A DNA stretch of 7,066 bases from DATFJZ01 sp034660495 (GTDB lineage: Bacteria > Desulfobacterota > Desulfobacteria > Desulfobacterales > Desulfobacteraceae): positions 1-7,066 of the forward strand of contig JAYEJJ010000010.1 of assembly GCA_034660495.1 (NCBI GenBank), given 5' to 3'. This document shows positions 1 through 6,487 of this stretch, one piece after another; positions within the stretch are counted from its first letter, which is position 1; each line of letters begins with the position of its first letter. The translations under genes were made by a program, and so were the position numbers. The notes under the pieces are model-generated. The model had not been told where the DNA came from. It ran no database searches and saw only the letters and a list, made by a program, of their open reading frames with translations.

Positions 1-148
1 AGACAATAAGCACAATATATGGTATTTGTCTGGTTTTTTTATGCATTTAAAATTACGATCCTAAATTTGAATATTTTCAGTTAAAACAATATATTAGGTT
101 TGTGGTGTCAGGAGCTCTGAAATTAGACCGTTTACACCCGTTGTTTGA
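1..148. other. AT-rich sequence without recognisable gene
   Basis: No frame here can be tied to a gene. A 6-base inverted repeat (AGACAA at 1-6, TTGTCT at 26-31) is followed by GG and a run of seven T, which could be the end of a weak terminator cut by the window edge. ACAATATAT occurs twice, at 12-20 and 86-94. The stretch abuts the transposase remnant and may be flanking or IS-internal DNA left after a deletion. Confidence 0.3.
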
Positions 149-499
149 CGCGGTACCCAAAGCTGTTCTTTTGATAAAGGATTCCATAGTCCTGAAAATC
201 AAAAAAAACTCGCAGAAATTCTAGACAAAGTCATACTTCCCTTCAAAGGTAAGCTTTCTGAAAAAAGAAAAGCAACTGAATATTCAGAAGAATTTTTAGA
301 TTTAAAAAGGCAACATTCGGCAGTTGAATCGTCTATAGGTGCCTTACAGAACCATGGATTGAAAAAATGCCCAGATCATGGAATAGACGGCTTTAAGAGA
401 TATGTTAGCATGGGGATGTTAGCAAGAAACTTGCAAATCCTTGGTCATGCAATACAGCAAAAAGAATTGAAACATAAAAGGAAAAATTGTTTGGGGTGA
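149..499 (+). pseudogene. Transposase C-terminal fragment (ISNCY-like DDE transposase), 5' truncated
   Basis: An open frame without a start codon runs from 149 to a TGA at 497-499 (116 codons). It reads SFDKGFHSPENQ near its beginning, then LDKVILPFKG, then LKRQHSAVESSIGALQNHGL and HGIDGFKRYVSMGMLARNLQ towards the end. This succession is typical of the C-terminal third of transposases usually labelled ISNCY family; the glutamate of HSAVES is a likely member of the DDE triad (family knowledge, not tested here). The frame is closed by a TGA at 146-148, and I see no transposase sequence in 1-145, so the N-terminal two thirds are missing. The fragment is AT-richer than the genes to its right. It cannot encode an active transposase. 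The family name is recalled from sequence similarity; transposase as such is firmer than the exact IS family. Confidence 0.75.
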
Positions 500-590
500 T
501 TCCCGCAGAAAATTGAACCTGACCTAAAAAAATGAATTCGATTCAAAAAACAAGGGATACTTGCGTCAAAATTTTTTAAAAAATATAATT

Positions 591-617
591 TTTTTTATAA
601 ATGACATTCATAAAAAA
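591..617. repeat. A/T-rich inverted repeat centred at 604
   Basis: TTTTTTAT at 591-598 is complementary to ATAAAAAA at 610-617. After one mismatch (599/609), AATG at 600-603 pairs with CATT at 605-608 around a central A. Twelve of thirteen pairs match. A run of T (589-596) lies on one side and of A on the other, so it could act weakly as a terminator in both directions, but long A/T runs make such repeats common by chance. Confidence 0.35.
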
Positions 618-635
618 TTTTTGGTGACCAAAACC

Positions 636-667
636 AAATTCGTAGGCTTGACAGAGTTTACGAATTT
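636..667 (+). terminator. Possible AT-rich intrinsic terminator, plus strand
   Basis: AAATTCGTA at 636-644 is perfectly complementary to TACGAATTT at 659-667, with a 14-base loop that begins with GGCTTGACAG. The second arm runs into a T tract (665-670). The layout (stem, loop, T run) is that of a plus-strand terminator, which would suit the end of the inserted element. The stem has only two G-C pairs, so strength is doubtful. Read on the minus strand the stem is followed by GGTTTTGG, a poorer T tract for ppsA transcripts. Confidence 0.35.
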
Positions 668-702
668 TTTCAAAATGGAGGTTTTCGGTCAGCCACTACT
701 TA

Positions 703-714
703 ATAGCATGCTAT
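703..714. repeat. Perfect 12-base palindrome ATAGCATGCTAT
   Basis: ATAGCATGCTAT is a perfect palindrome with no spacer, followed on the plus strand by A6. It lies about 60 bases beyond the ppsA stop codon. It could be a protein-binding site or the core of a poor minus-strand hairpin, but nothing else supports a role. Confidence 0.3.
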
Positions 715-773
715 AAAAAAGAAAGGGGAATGTCAATTCATTATAAAATTACATTAGCGTATTGACAATCAAT

Positions 774-3191
774 TCAGCGTTCAGATGTCATCATATCTTC
801 CAGCTCAATTATTTTCAGGGTGGTTTTCATCATGGAATCCGGTGTCAGTGAAATGGAATCAATCCCCTTTTTTACCAGGAACTCGGCAAATTCAGGATAA
901 TCACTGGGGGCCTGTCCGCAGATGCCGCAGTGCCGGTTGTTTTGTCGGGTTCCTTCTATAGCCATGGTGATAAAACGCATAACCCCGGGGTCCCGTTCGT
1001 CAAAATCATGGGCGATCAGCTCTGAATCCCGGTCAACCCCCAGGGTCAACTGGGTCAAATCATTGGAGCCGATTGAAAATCCGTCAAACAGACGGCTGAA
1101 TTCATCGACCCTGAGGATATTGTTTGGAATTTCGCACATCACATAAACTTTTAATCCCTTTTCCCCCCGGTGCAGACCGTTTTTGGCCATTTCCTCAAGT
1201 ACTTTTTTCGCTTCCCTGATACGCCGGCAGAATGGAATCATGATCACCAGATTGGTCAGTCCCATGTCATCCCGGACCTGTTTCATTGCCCGGCATTCCA
1301 GAGCAAACCCTTCCCTGTAACGGGGATCATAATACCGGGAAGCTCCCCTGAACCCTATCATGGGATTTTCTTCCCTGGGTTCAAAATATCGGCCCCCGAT
1401 CAGGCTGGCATACTCGTTGGTCTTGAAATCGCTCATGCGGACGATGACAGGTTTTGGATAAAAGGAAGCGGCTATGGTTCCCACACCCTGGGCAAGTTTT
1501 TCTACAAAATAATCGGTTTTATTTTCATAGCCAAAGGTTAATTTCTCGATTTCAGCGACTTCCCCTTTATCTTCAACCTTTTCCAGATGAATCAATGCCA
1601 TGGGATGTATCTTGATGTAACTGTTAATGATAAATTCCATGCGGGCCAGGCCCACACCGTCATTGGGAATTCTGGACAGTGAAAAGGCTTTTTCCGGATT
1701 ACCGAGATTCATCATGATTTTTGTCTTTGGACGTTTAAGGTCCTTTAAACTTACCGTTTCAACACGATACGGCAGAATCCCCTGGTAAACCACTGCATTG
1801 TCCCCTTCGGCGCAGCTGATGGTCACGTCCTGTCCTGTTGTAATAACCTGCATGGCTTTGTCTGCGCCCACAACTGCAGGAATGCCCAGCTCCCGGCTGA
1901 CAATGGCGGCATGACAGGTCCTGCCCCCCCGGTTGGTAATAATGCCTGCAGCGGTTTTCATCACAGGTTCCCAGTCTGGGGTTGTGGTGTTGGATATCAA
2001 TATCTCTCCGGGTTTAAATTCAGACAGCTGGGAAATATTATGGATCAGACGGGCTTTGCCCGCGGCAATCTTTTCACCAACGCTTTTGCCCATGGTCAGA
2101 ACAGGCCCTTTTTCTTCCAGAACATAGGTTTCCATAATATCCAGTGAGGTCTGGGAGTGGACGGTTTCCGGCCGGGCCTGGACAATGAACAGATCGCCTG
2201 TAATGCCATCTTTGGCCCATTCAATATCCATGGGCCGGGCCAAGCCTGATTTTTTTGAATAATGGCTTTCAATGGTGTCCGCATATCCGGCCAGTGTTAT
2301 AATATCATCATCGGAAATACAGAATTGCTGACGGTCGGTTTCAGGGACCTCAACATTACGCGTTAATACCTTGGAATCTCCCATGCCGTAGACCATTTTA
2401 ATCTTTTTTGCGCCAAGATTTTTTTTGATGATGGAACGGTACCCTTTTCTTAATGTGGGCTTGAACACATAGAATTCATCCGGGTTTACAGCGCCCTGAA
2501 CCACATTTTCCCCCAGGCCGTAGGCACCTGTTATAAAAATAGCATCCCGGAAACCGCTTTCAGTATCAAGGGTAAAGGTAACACCGCTTGACGACAGATC
2601 AGAACGAACCATTTTCATCACACCAATGGAAAGAGCCACATCAAAATGGTTAAAGCCATTGTCAATTCTGTAGGATATGGCCCGGTCCGTAAAAAGGGAT
2701 GCAAAGCATTTGCTACAGGCCTGCCTGAGATCATGATACCCGCAGATATTCAGATAGCTTTCCTGCTGCCCGGCAAAGGAAGCGGTTGGAAGATCTTCAG
2801 CTGTTGCAGAACTTCTTACCGCCACATCGGTATCTGGCTCGTATTCCTCGCATAGACAGTCATAGGCCTTTTGAATTTCCAGCCATAGATCATCGGGAAT
2901 GCCTGCGCCGAGGATGAGATCCCGTGCCTTTTTACCGCAGCGGGCCAGGTCTGCTATGTTGGTTTTATCAAACCCTGTCATGACTTCTTTGAGTGCTTGG
3001 AGAATATTGCCGGTTTCAATGACATGGCGATAGGCCTGGGCGGTAATGGCAAACCCGTTGGGAATTTTAATTCCCTGGGGCATGAGTTCACGATACATTT
3101 CACCCAGCGAAGCGTTTTTACCGCCCACAAGGGCTACATCGTCATTGGTAATGTCTTTAAACCAGAGAATATATGTGCCGTCTTTTTTCAT
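774..3191 (-). CDS. ppsA: Phosphoenolpyruvate synthase (pyruvate, water dikinase)
   Basis: The product makes phosphoenolpyruvate, AMP and phosphate from pyruvate, ATP and water, the entry step of gluconeogenesis, in the cytoplasm. At 805 residues it is full length (the E. coli enzyme has about 790). The N-terminal ATP-binding domain (about 10-345) contains GGKNASLGEM (23-32), VAVRSSATAEDLP (123-135), SFAGQQESYLN (138-148) and QARPET (338-343). The swivelling phosphohistidine domain has GGRTCHAAI with the phosphorylated His at 427. The C-terminal PEP/pyruvate barrel has GFRGASRYYDP (613-623), CEIPNN (686-691), GSNDLTQLTLGVDRD (708-722) and CGICGQAPSD with the probable catalytic Cys at 758. No frameshift or missing key residue is seen. 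The ATG directly follows the gamma stop codon, and a strong AAAGGAGG lies seven bases upstream, which fixes the start. The gene is probably the last of the ATPase operon transcript. Confidence 0.97.
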   Translation of the reverse strand: MKKDGTYILWFKDITNDDVALVGGKNASLGEMYRELMPQGIKIPNGFAITAQAYRHVIETGNILQALKEVMTGFDKTNIADLARCGKKARDLILGAGIPDDLWLEIQKAYDCLCEEYEPDTDVAVRSSATAEDLPTASFAGQQESYLNICGYHDLRQACSKCFASLFTDRAISYRIDNGFNHFDVALSIGVMKMVRSDLSSSGVTFTLDTESGFRDAIFITGAYGLGENVVQGAVNPDEFYVFKPTLRKGYRSIIKKNLGAKKIKMVYGMGDSKVLTRNVEVPETDRQQFCISDDDIITLAGYADTIESHYSKKSGLARPMDIEWAKDGITGDLFIVQARPETVHSQTSLDIMETYVLEEKGPVLTMGKSVGEKIAAGKARLIHNISQLSEFKPGEILISNTTTPDWEPVMKTAAGIITNRGGRTCHAAIVSRELGIPAVVGADKAMQVITTGQDVTISCAEGDNAVVYQGILPYRVETVSLKDLKRPKTKIMMNLGNPEKAFSLSRIPNDGVGLARMEFIINSYIKIHPMALIHLEKVEDKGEVAEIEKLTFGYENKTDYFVEKLAQGVGTIAASFYPKPVIVRMSDFKTNEYASLIGGRYFEPREENPMIGFRGASRYYDPRYREGFALECRAMKQVRDDMGLTNLVIMIPFCRRIREAKKVLEEMAKNGLHRGEKGLKVYVMCEIPNNILRVDEFSRLFDGFSIGSNDLTQLTLGVDRDSELIAHDFDERDPGVMRFITMAIEGTRQNNRHCGICGQAPSDYPEFAEFLVKKGIDSISLTPDSMMKTTLKIIELEDMMTSER

Positions 3192-4124
3192 TTATCTGCC
3201 TCCTTTAAGGGTTTCGATTTGACCTGACATATGCAGACGGTCATGGACGGGCGATTGTGAATCATTAATGACTTCAAATCCGGATATGATATCCAGAAGT
3301 TCCTCTGTAATGGCATTTTGCCTGGTTTCACGAAAACGGCCCTGCAACTTCTCCTCTAGTTCAATGATATTTTTTTCCGCAGCCTGCATGGCACCAAGCC
3401 GGACCGCATTTTCACTGGCAAGGGAGTGGGTAAAGGCCTTGGAAATTGAGGCAAAGATATGCTGATAAAACAGGGTTTCAAACAAAAGGTGCGGGTCAAT
3501 CCCAAGCATTGGGAAACACCGGGTGGGCCATTTTTCCCTGCGATGCTGTTCATACCAGCTGGGGTCAAGGGGCAGGATTTGATCCAGGCCGGGTTCGTAG
3601 GTTGCTGCCCTGCCCAGGTGGTTGTAAAATATGATGAATTTGTCAACAGGTCTGGATTTGCGAACCTTGACGAGACGGTCAACAATATCAACCATTAAAT
3701 CAGCAATGGCACCCATTGAGGAGGGCAGAGAGAAATGCGCCTCTATTTCTCTATCTTTCATGCCGCTGCGTATCCTTTCCCCGGCTGACCAGAAATGATG
3801 ACCTGCAGAGTCTGAGGATTCTTTTTCAATAGAAGAAAGGGCATATTCTATTATAACCTCGTTAAATTGCCCGCACATGGCCTGATCAGACCCCAGGACA
3901 AGACAGACGCTTTCCGCCTTTTTTCTGCGGGTCTGTAAATGGGGCTGGTTATGAAAAAAGCCATACCAGCCCGAGGCAATCACTGATGTGTATTCATTCA
4001 TGGCATAGGCTGCTGCCTCGTACTGCCTGATATTTACAGCAGCGAGACTTTTCATGGTTTTGACCACGGAAAGAAGGTCATTGGACGTCTGTATTTTCCG
4101 CCTCAGGGTTTCCAGGGTTGCCAT
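3192..4124 (-). CDS. atpG: N-ATPase (Na+-type F-ATPase) gamma subunit, full length
   Basis: The gamma subunit is the rotating shaft joining the alpha/beta hexamer to the c-ring. The N-terminal helix reads LETLRRKIQTSNDLLSVVKT followed by MKSLAAVNIRQYE (24-36), the form typical of the N-ATPase branch. The C-terminal helix carries ITEELLDIISGFEVI (about 272-286), the conserved gamma end. With 310 residues the chain is close to the usual family length and its frame is uninterrupted. Its ATG lies two bases after the alpha stop codon, with GGAG at 4133-4136 as ribosome site. Gamma is normally the last gene of N-ATPase operons, and that holds here apart from ppsA. Because alpha and beta are truncated and all membrane subunits and epsilon are missing in this copy, the protein has no complete partner from this locus. 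Confidence 0.93.
   Translation of the reverse strand: MATLETLRRKIQTSNDLLSVVKTMKSLAAVNIRQYEAAAYAMNEYTSVIASGWYGFFHNQPHLQTRRKKAESVCLVLGSDQAMCGQFNEVIIEYALSSIEKESSDSAGHHFWSAGERIRSGMKDREIEAHFSLPSSMGAIADLMVDIVDRLVKVRKSRPVDKFIIFYNHLGRAATYEPGLDQILPLDPSWYEQHRREKWPTRCFPMLGIDPHLLFETLFYQHIFASISKAFTHSLASENAVRLGAMQAAEKNIIELEEKLQGRFRETRQNAITEELLDIISGFEVINDSQSPVHDRLHMSGQIETLKGGR
3199..3206 (-). promoter_or_regulatory. Shine-Dalgarno of ppsA inside the atpG C-terminal codons
   Basis: AAAGGAGG on the minus strand ends seven bases before the ppsA ATG and is at the same time part of the codons for the last residues (K-G-G-R) of the gamma subunit. The TAA of gamma (3192-3194) touches the ATG (3189-3191) with no base between them. 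This arrangement suggests translational coupling of ppsA to atpG and rules out a promoter placed between the two genes. Confidence 0.85.
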
Positions 4125-5113
4125 GATCAGGTCTCCATTGTTTTTTCAGGTAGATCATCCATATCTGTAACAGTCCCTTTATGGTGATCCGCTAAAGGGT
4201 GATCATGATGCAGTATGCGTTCATTATCACCCGGATCGGACGGTTGACCCCCGGCAATGGTTTTACGCAGTTCATGTTCAAGGCGTTGCCAGACAGAATC
4301 ATTTTTTTCCGCCATGACAATTCTCTCTGCAAGGTCCGGGTTTGCAGCAAGCATTTCAATGATTTTTTTTTCAACCATAGCGGTATCATCAAGGGGAATA
4401 CGGTCTAACATACCCATGTTTGCCGCCAGGAGAACAGCAATCTGATCCGCTGCTTTCATGGGCATGAACTGATTCTGTTTTAATATTTCCCGAACCCTTC
4501 TGCCATGGTCAAGGGATTTTCGGGTGGCTTGATCCAGCCGGGTGCCGAACCGGGAAAAAGCCTCTAATTCCTGGAATTGGGAATAGGAAAGACGAAGGTC
4601 TCCGGCTACCTTTCTGTAAGCGGTGAGCTGAGCCTTGCCGCCGACACGGGAGACGGATTTGCCTACGTCAACGGCTGGAAGAATCCCCTTTTGAAAAAGA
4701 TCAGGAGAAAGGTATATCTGCCCGTCGGTAATCGAAATAAGGTTGGTTGGTATATAGGCGGAAATATTCTGGGCCTCGGTTTCAATTACAGGCAAGGAGG
4801 TGATGGACCCCCCTCCCGGATCATCGGCAAGCTTGGTAGAGCGTTCTAAAAGGCGGCTGTGCACATAGAAAATATCCCCGGGAAAGGCCTCCCGGCCCGG
4901 GGGCCGCCTCAGCAGCAGAGAAATCTGCCGGTAGGCAAGGGCATGCCGTGTCAGATTATCATACACAATAAGAACATCCCTGCCCTGATTCATGAAATAT
5001 TCGGCCATGGAGGTTGCCGCATAGGGTGCGATATATTGCAGGCCCGGCGGATCACTTCCCTGGGCCACCATGACGATGGTGTGGGCCATGGCATTATTTC
5101 GGTGAAGCGCTGC

Positions 5114-5122
5114 AACCACGTA
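5114..5122 (-). other. Deletion junction 2: AtpR to alpha
   Basis: AtpR-like reading ends at L-W-V-T (T codon at 5121-5119), while alpha-like reading starts at V-V-A-A-L (first V codon 5119-5117) one frame over. The join thus lies within a few bases of 5119. Judged by family sizes, about 2.5 kb is missing: most of atpR, atpB (subunit a), atpE (c-ring), atpF (b) and the first half of atpA. Confidence 0.72.
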
Positions 5123-5202
5123 ACCCACAATTCGGCAAAGTAAAAAAAACCGGTTATAAGGCCGATGATAACGCCCAGGAGGCAGAGAAAAGCGCTGGTC
5201 AT
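5118..5202 (-). pseudogene. atpR: N-ATPase AtpR subunit, first 28 residues only
   Basis: A 28-residue reading, MTSAFLCLLGVIIGLITGFF then YFAELWVT, matches the first transmembrane segment of AtpR, a small membrane protein found only in N-ATPase operons between AtpQ and subunit a. The family is usually about 90-100 residues with further transmembrane segments, so most of it is missing. Its ATG (5202-5200) overlaps the TAA of the atpQ remnant (5204-5202) as TAATG, a normal coupling arrangement that survived. After T28 the frame runs into alpha DNA in the wrong phase and continues to a stop at 4990. This short remnant is assigned from its hydrophobic pattern, the FxELW motif and its position in the operon. 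Confidence 0.72.
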
Positions 5203-5345
5203 TATTTTTCTTTCCCTTTTTCAGCCATGATTTCCCGCCGTTCTTTCTGTATCCAGTACCAGGCATTACAGCATCCCAGGCAGAGACCTGCCATAAATAG
5301 CATCAGCGTCCAGGAACAGGTCTCGCCATATCTTGAATCCATCCA
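5202..5345 (-). pseudogene. atpQ: N-ATPase AtpQ subunit, C-terminal end only
   Basis: About 47 codons read WMDSRYGETCSWTLMLFMAG then LCLGCCNAWYWIQKE and a lysine-rich end. This fits the second half of AtpQ, a small two-helix membrane protein of the AtpI-like group, whose second half has the form W(L/M)D..G, one transmembrane helix, then a charged tail. The start codon and first transmembrane helix are gone: upstream of about 5345 this frame only reads through beta DNA in the wrong phase. It ends with a TAA that overlaps the atpR ATG. The identification rests on pattern and position, since AtpQ proteins are poorly conserved. Confidence 0.68.
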
Positions 5346-6252
5346 TTGCCATGGTGGGCTGATACCCGAGCCTGGAGGGCAGCCTGCCCATGAGGCCGGA
5401 GAGTTCCATGCCTGCCTGGATAAACCGAAAAACATTATCAATCAGCAAAAGCACATCCGTCTCCAGATCATCCCGGAAAAATTCCGCCATTGTAAGGGCG
5501 CTTTGTCCCACCCTGAAGCGCACCCCGGGTGATTCGTTCATCTGGCCTAAAAACATGATGGTGTTTTTCATCACCCCTGCTTCATCCATCTCACGGTAGA
5601 GTTCTTCGCCTTCCCTGCAACGCTCGCCAATGCCGCAGAAAATGGAAATCCCATGATGTTTTCCCACCATATTATTGATAAGCTCTGTGATGACAACTGT
5701 CTTGCCGACTCCAGCTCCGCCGAACAGCCCGGCCTTGCCGCCGCGTTCCAGAGGCACCAAAAGATCAATCGCCTTGATACCGGTCAAAAAAATGTCTTCG
5801 TGGGTAATTCTGTTGGACAGGGGCAGAGGAAGCTGGTGGATGGATCTGGTTTCCATATTGACCAGTTCGTTTTTGTCATCACTTTTATCCTTAAGGCGGT
5901 TATCAATGGCCTGCCCGAAAACATTGAACATGCGGCCAAGGAGTTTTTCGCCCACAGGTATTTTAATGGGGGCACCACTGCCCTGGATCAGGTCATGGCG
6001 GCCCAGCCCTGCAGTCGGGGTAAGACCGATGCAGCGCACCGTATGTTCATCAATATGGTCAATGACCTCAAGTATGACCCTGTTATCTGACGTGTTTTGC
6101 AGCAGTCCGTTAATGGGCGGAAGCCTTTTGTTAAAGACAACGTCAACCACAGTGTCCCGTACAGAAACCGCCTGGCCGGTAAACCCACGCGTTCTGTCAT
6201 GTTTTTCAGCTTGCTGCACCTTGTTTTCTCCCAGTCCAAAGGAGGTGTCCAT
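5266..6252 (-). pseudogene. atpD: N-ATPase beta subunit, C-terminal third deleted
   Basis: The beta subunit carries the catalytic ATP site of F1. Residues 24-302 are a good N-ATPase beta: barrel domain with LPPINGLL and HIDEHTVR; IKAIDLLVPLERGGKAGLF; Walker A GGAGVGKT (178-185, Lys184); GIGERCREGEELYREM with catalytic Glu210; FGQMNESPG in the altered form FLGQMNESPG; Walker B DVLLLID (266-272); and MGRLPSRLGYQPTMA ending at 302. A normal beta then continues for roughly 150-170 residues, including the DELSEED region. Here it changes at once to 26 unrelated residues (MDGFKIWRDLFL and on) that are atpQ DNA in another frame, ending at 328. The ATG at 6252 is the first after an in-frame stop and is preceded by a G-rich ribosome site (6263-6268). 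The catalytic residues remain, but the C-terminal domain that contacts gamma is absent. Confidence 0.93.
5340..5350 (-). other. Deletion junction 1: beta to AtpQ
   Basis: Beta similarity stops after Q-P-T-M-A (codon for A at 5349-5347), and the AtpQ reading becomes recognisable from W-M-D (from 5345) in a different frame. The join therefore lies within a few bases, in CCATGGCAATGGATGG on the minus strand, which has three ATGG copies that could have offered short homology. From family sizes, the lost piece would be about 1 kb: the end of beta, all of atpC (epsilon) and the start of atpQ. Confidence 0.75.
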
Positions 6253-6324
6253 TGACTTTCTTCCCCCCTTTCAGAAAAATTTTTTTCAGGCTTTGTTTCA
6301 GCATCCAATGTATAATCAATAACC

Positions 6325-6340
6325 AGCAATAAATATGCCA
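6325..6340 (-). promoter_or_regulatory. Sigma-54 (-24/-12) type promoter candidate for the atpD-ppsA operon
   Basis: TGGCATATTTATTGCT on the minus strand matches the sigma-54 consensus TGGCAC-N5-TTGCW in its TGGCA and TTGCT blocks with exact spacing (the C after TGGCA is T). The conserved GG is at 6339-6338 and the GC at 6327-6326. Transcription would start near 6313, giving a leader of about 60 bases before the beta ATG at 6252. It is the best promoter-like sequence I found upstream on this strand. A sigma-54 promoter needs an enhancer-binding activator; palindromes further upstream could be its site. The match was made by eye, so background frequency is not assessed. Confidence 0.55.
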
Positions 6341-6354
6341 GAAAACGGCTGGCA
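6336..6354. repeat. Six-base stem hairpin overlapping the sigma-54 candidate
   Basis: TGCCAG (6336-6341) and CTGGCA (6349-6354) form a perfect inverted repeat with a seven-base loop. Its left arm contains the TGGCA block of the promoter candidate on the minus strand. It may be chance, or a site at which a regulator could block the promoter. Confidence 0.35.
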
Positions 6355-6368
6355 AAATTTAATTTTCC

Positions 6369-6379
6369 TGATGACATCA
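6369..6379. promoter_or_regulatory. Palindrome TGATGACATCA, possible operator
   Basis: TGATG-A-CATCA is a perfect palindrome around one base, about 30 bases upstream of the promoter candidate. It shares both half sites (TGATG and CATCA) with the palindrome at 6466-6480, though the spacing differs (one versus five bases). Confidence 0.35.
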
Positions 6380-6444
6380 ATCAACACTTGTTTTATATGA
6401 AATGCTCTGCAAATTTTATATGAAACAGCCGATTAAAAGCCCCC

Positions 6445-6487
6445 ACCGGTTTCATATTTTTGTTGTGATGCTGTGCATCATACCGGT
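6445..6487. promoter_or_regulatory. Nested palindromes: TGATGCTGTGCATCA flanked by two ACCGGT sites
   Basis: TGATGCTGTGCATCA at 6466-6480 is a perfect inverted repeat (six-base arms, three-base spacer). It is flanked by ACCGGT at 6445-6450 and again at 6482-6487, each itself a palindrome. The group is centred about 140 bases upstream of the sigma-54-like promoter, a usual distance for an enhancer-binding protein. An alternative reading is a leftover structure of a lost element. Confidence 0.42.

Larger units (their letters stand above)
500..773. other. Very AT-rich intergenic spacer between IS remnant and end of ppsA
   Basis: This spacer holds no gene. It lies between the stop of the plus-strand transposase fragment and the stop of the minus-strand ppsA gene, so it is a convergent region. 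It contains long A and T runs (about 569-620), a T/A hairpin centred at 604, a GC-poor 9-base hairpin at 636-667, a perfect 12-base palindrome at 703-714, and a weak 7-base inverted repeat (TGTCAAT 731-737, ATTGACA 761-767). No strong GC-rich terminator is visible just after ppsA on the minus strand. Confidence 0.6.
4127..5266 (-). pseudogene. atpA: N-ATPase alpha subunit, N-terminal part deleted, fused to an out-of-frame leader
   Basis: Only codons from about 5119 downward are alpha: VVAALHRNNAMAHTIVMVA, then DVLIVYDNLTRHALAYRQIS, then LLLRRPPGREAFPGDIFYVH, then SITSLPVIETEAQNISAYIP, then DVGKSVSRVGGKAQ with the arginine finger (R207 of the open frame). The helical C-terminal domain is complete to residue 379. 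Roughly the first 210-225 residues of a normal alpha, including the beta-barrel domain and the Walker A loop, are missing. The first 49 codons of this open frame (5266-5120) are not alpha: they read the end of atpQ and start of atpR in another frame. The ATG at 5266 overlaps the stop of the truncated beta frame by one base and has no convincing ribosome site; a later ATG at 5089 is another possible start. The fragment should not assemble into F1. Confidence 0.9.

Noticed and set aside
731..767. TGTCAAT/ATTGACA inverted repeat as the ppsA terminator
   Set aside because: Seven A/T-rich pairs around a 23-base loop without a proper T tract on the minus strand are too weak to call.
5202..5441. 79-codon minus-strand frame taken as a complete small gene
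   Set aside because: Its first 32 codons are beta DNA in the wrong frame; only the part after about 5345 is AtpQ-like, so it is a remnant and not an intact gene.
6311..6316. TATAAT on the plus strand as a sigma-70 -10 box
   Set aside because: No acceptable -35 at 16-18 bases and no convincing plus-strand gene downstream.
5675..6322. Long open frame (215 codons) on the plus strand opposite beta
   Set aside because: It is antisense to a clearly recognisable beta subunit with correct motifs; its translation has no recognisable domain and is rich in Ser/Pro/Leu as expected of a shadow frame.
5988..6380. Open frame of 130 codons on the minus strand that starts upstream of beta and overlaps it
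   Set aside because: Most of it is beta DNA in the wrong frame. The first 40 or so codons match nothing I know and cover the sigma-54 candidate and leader.
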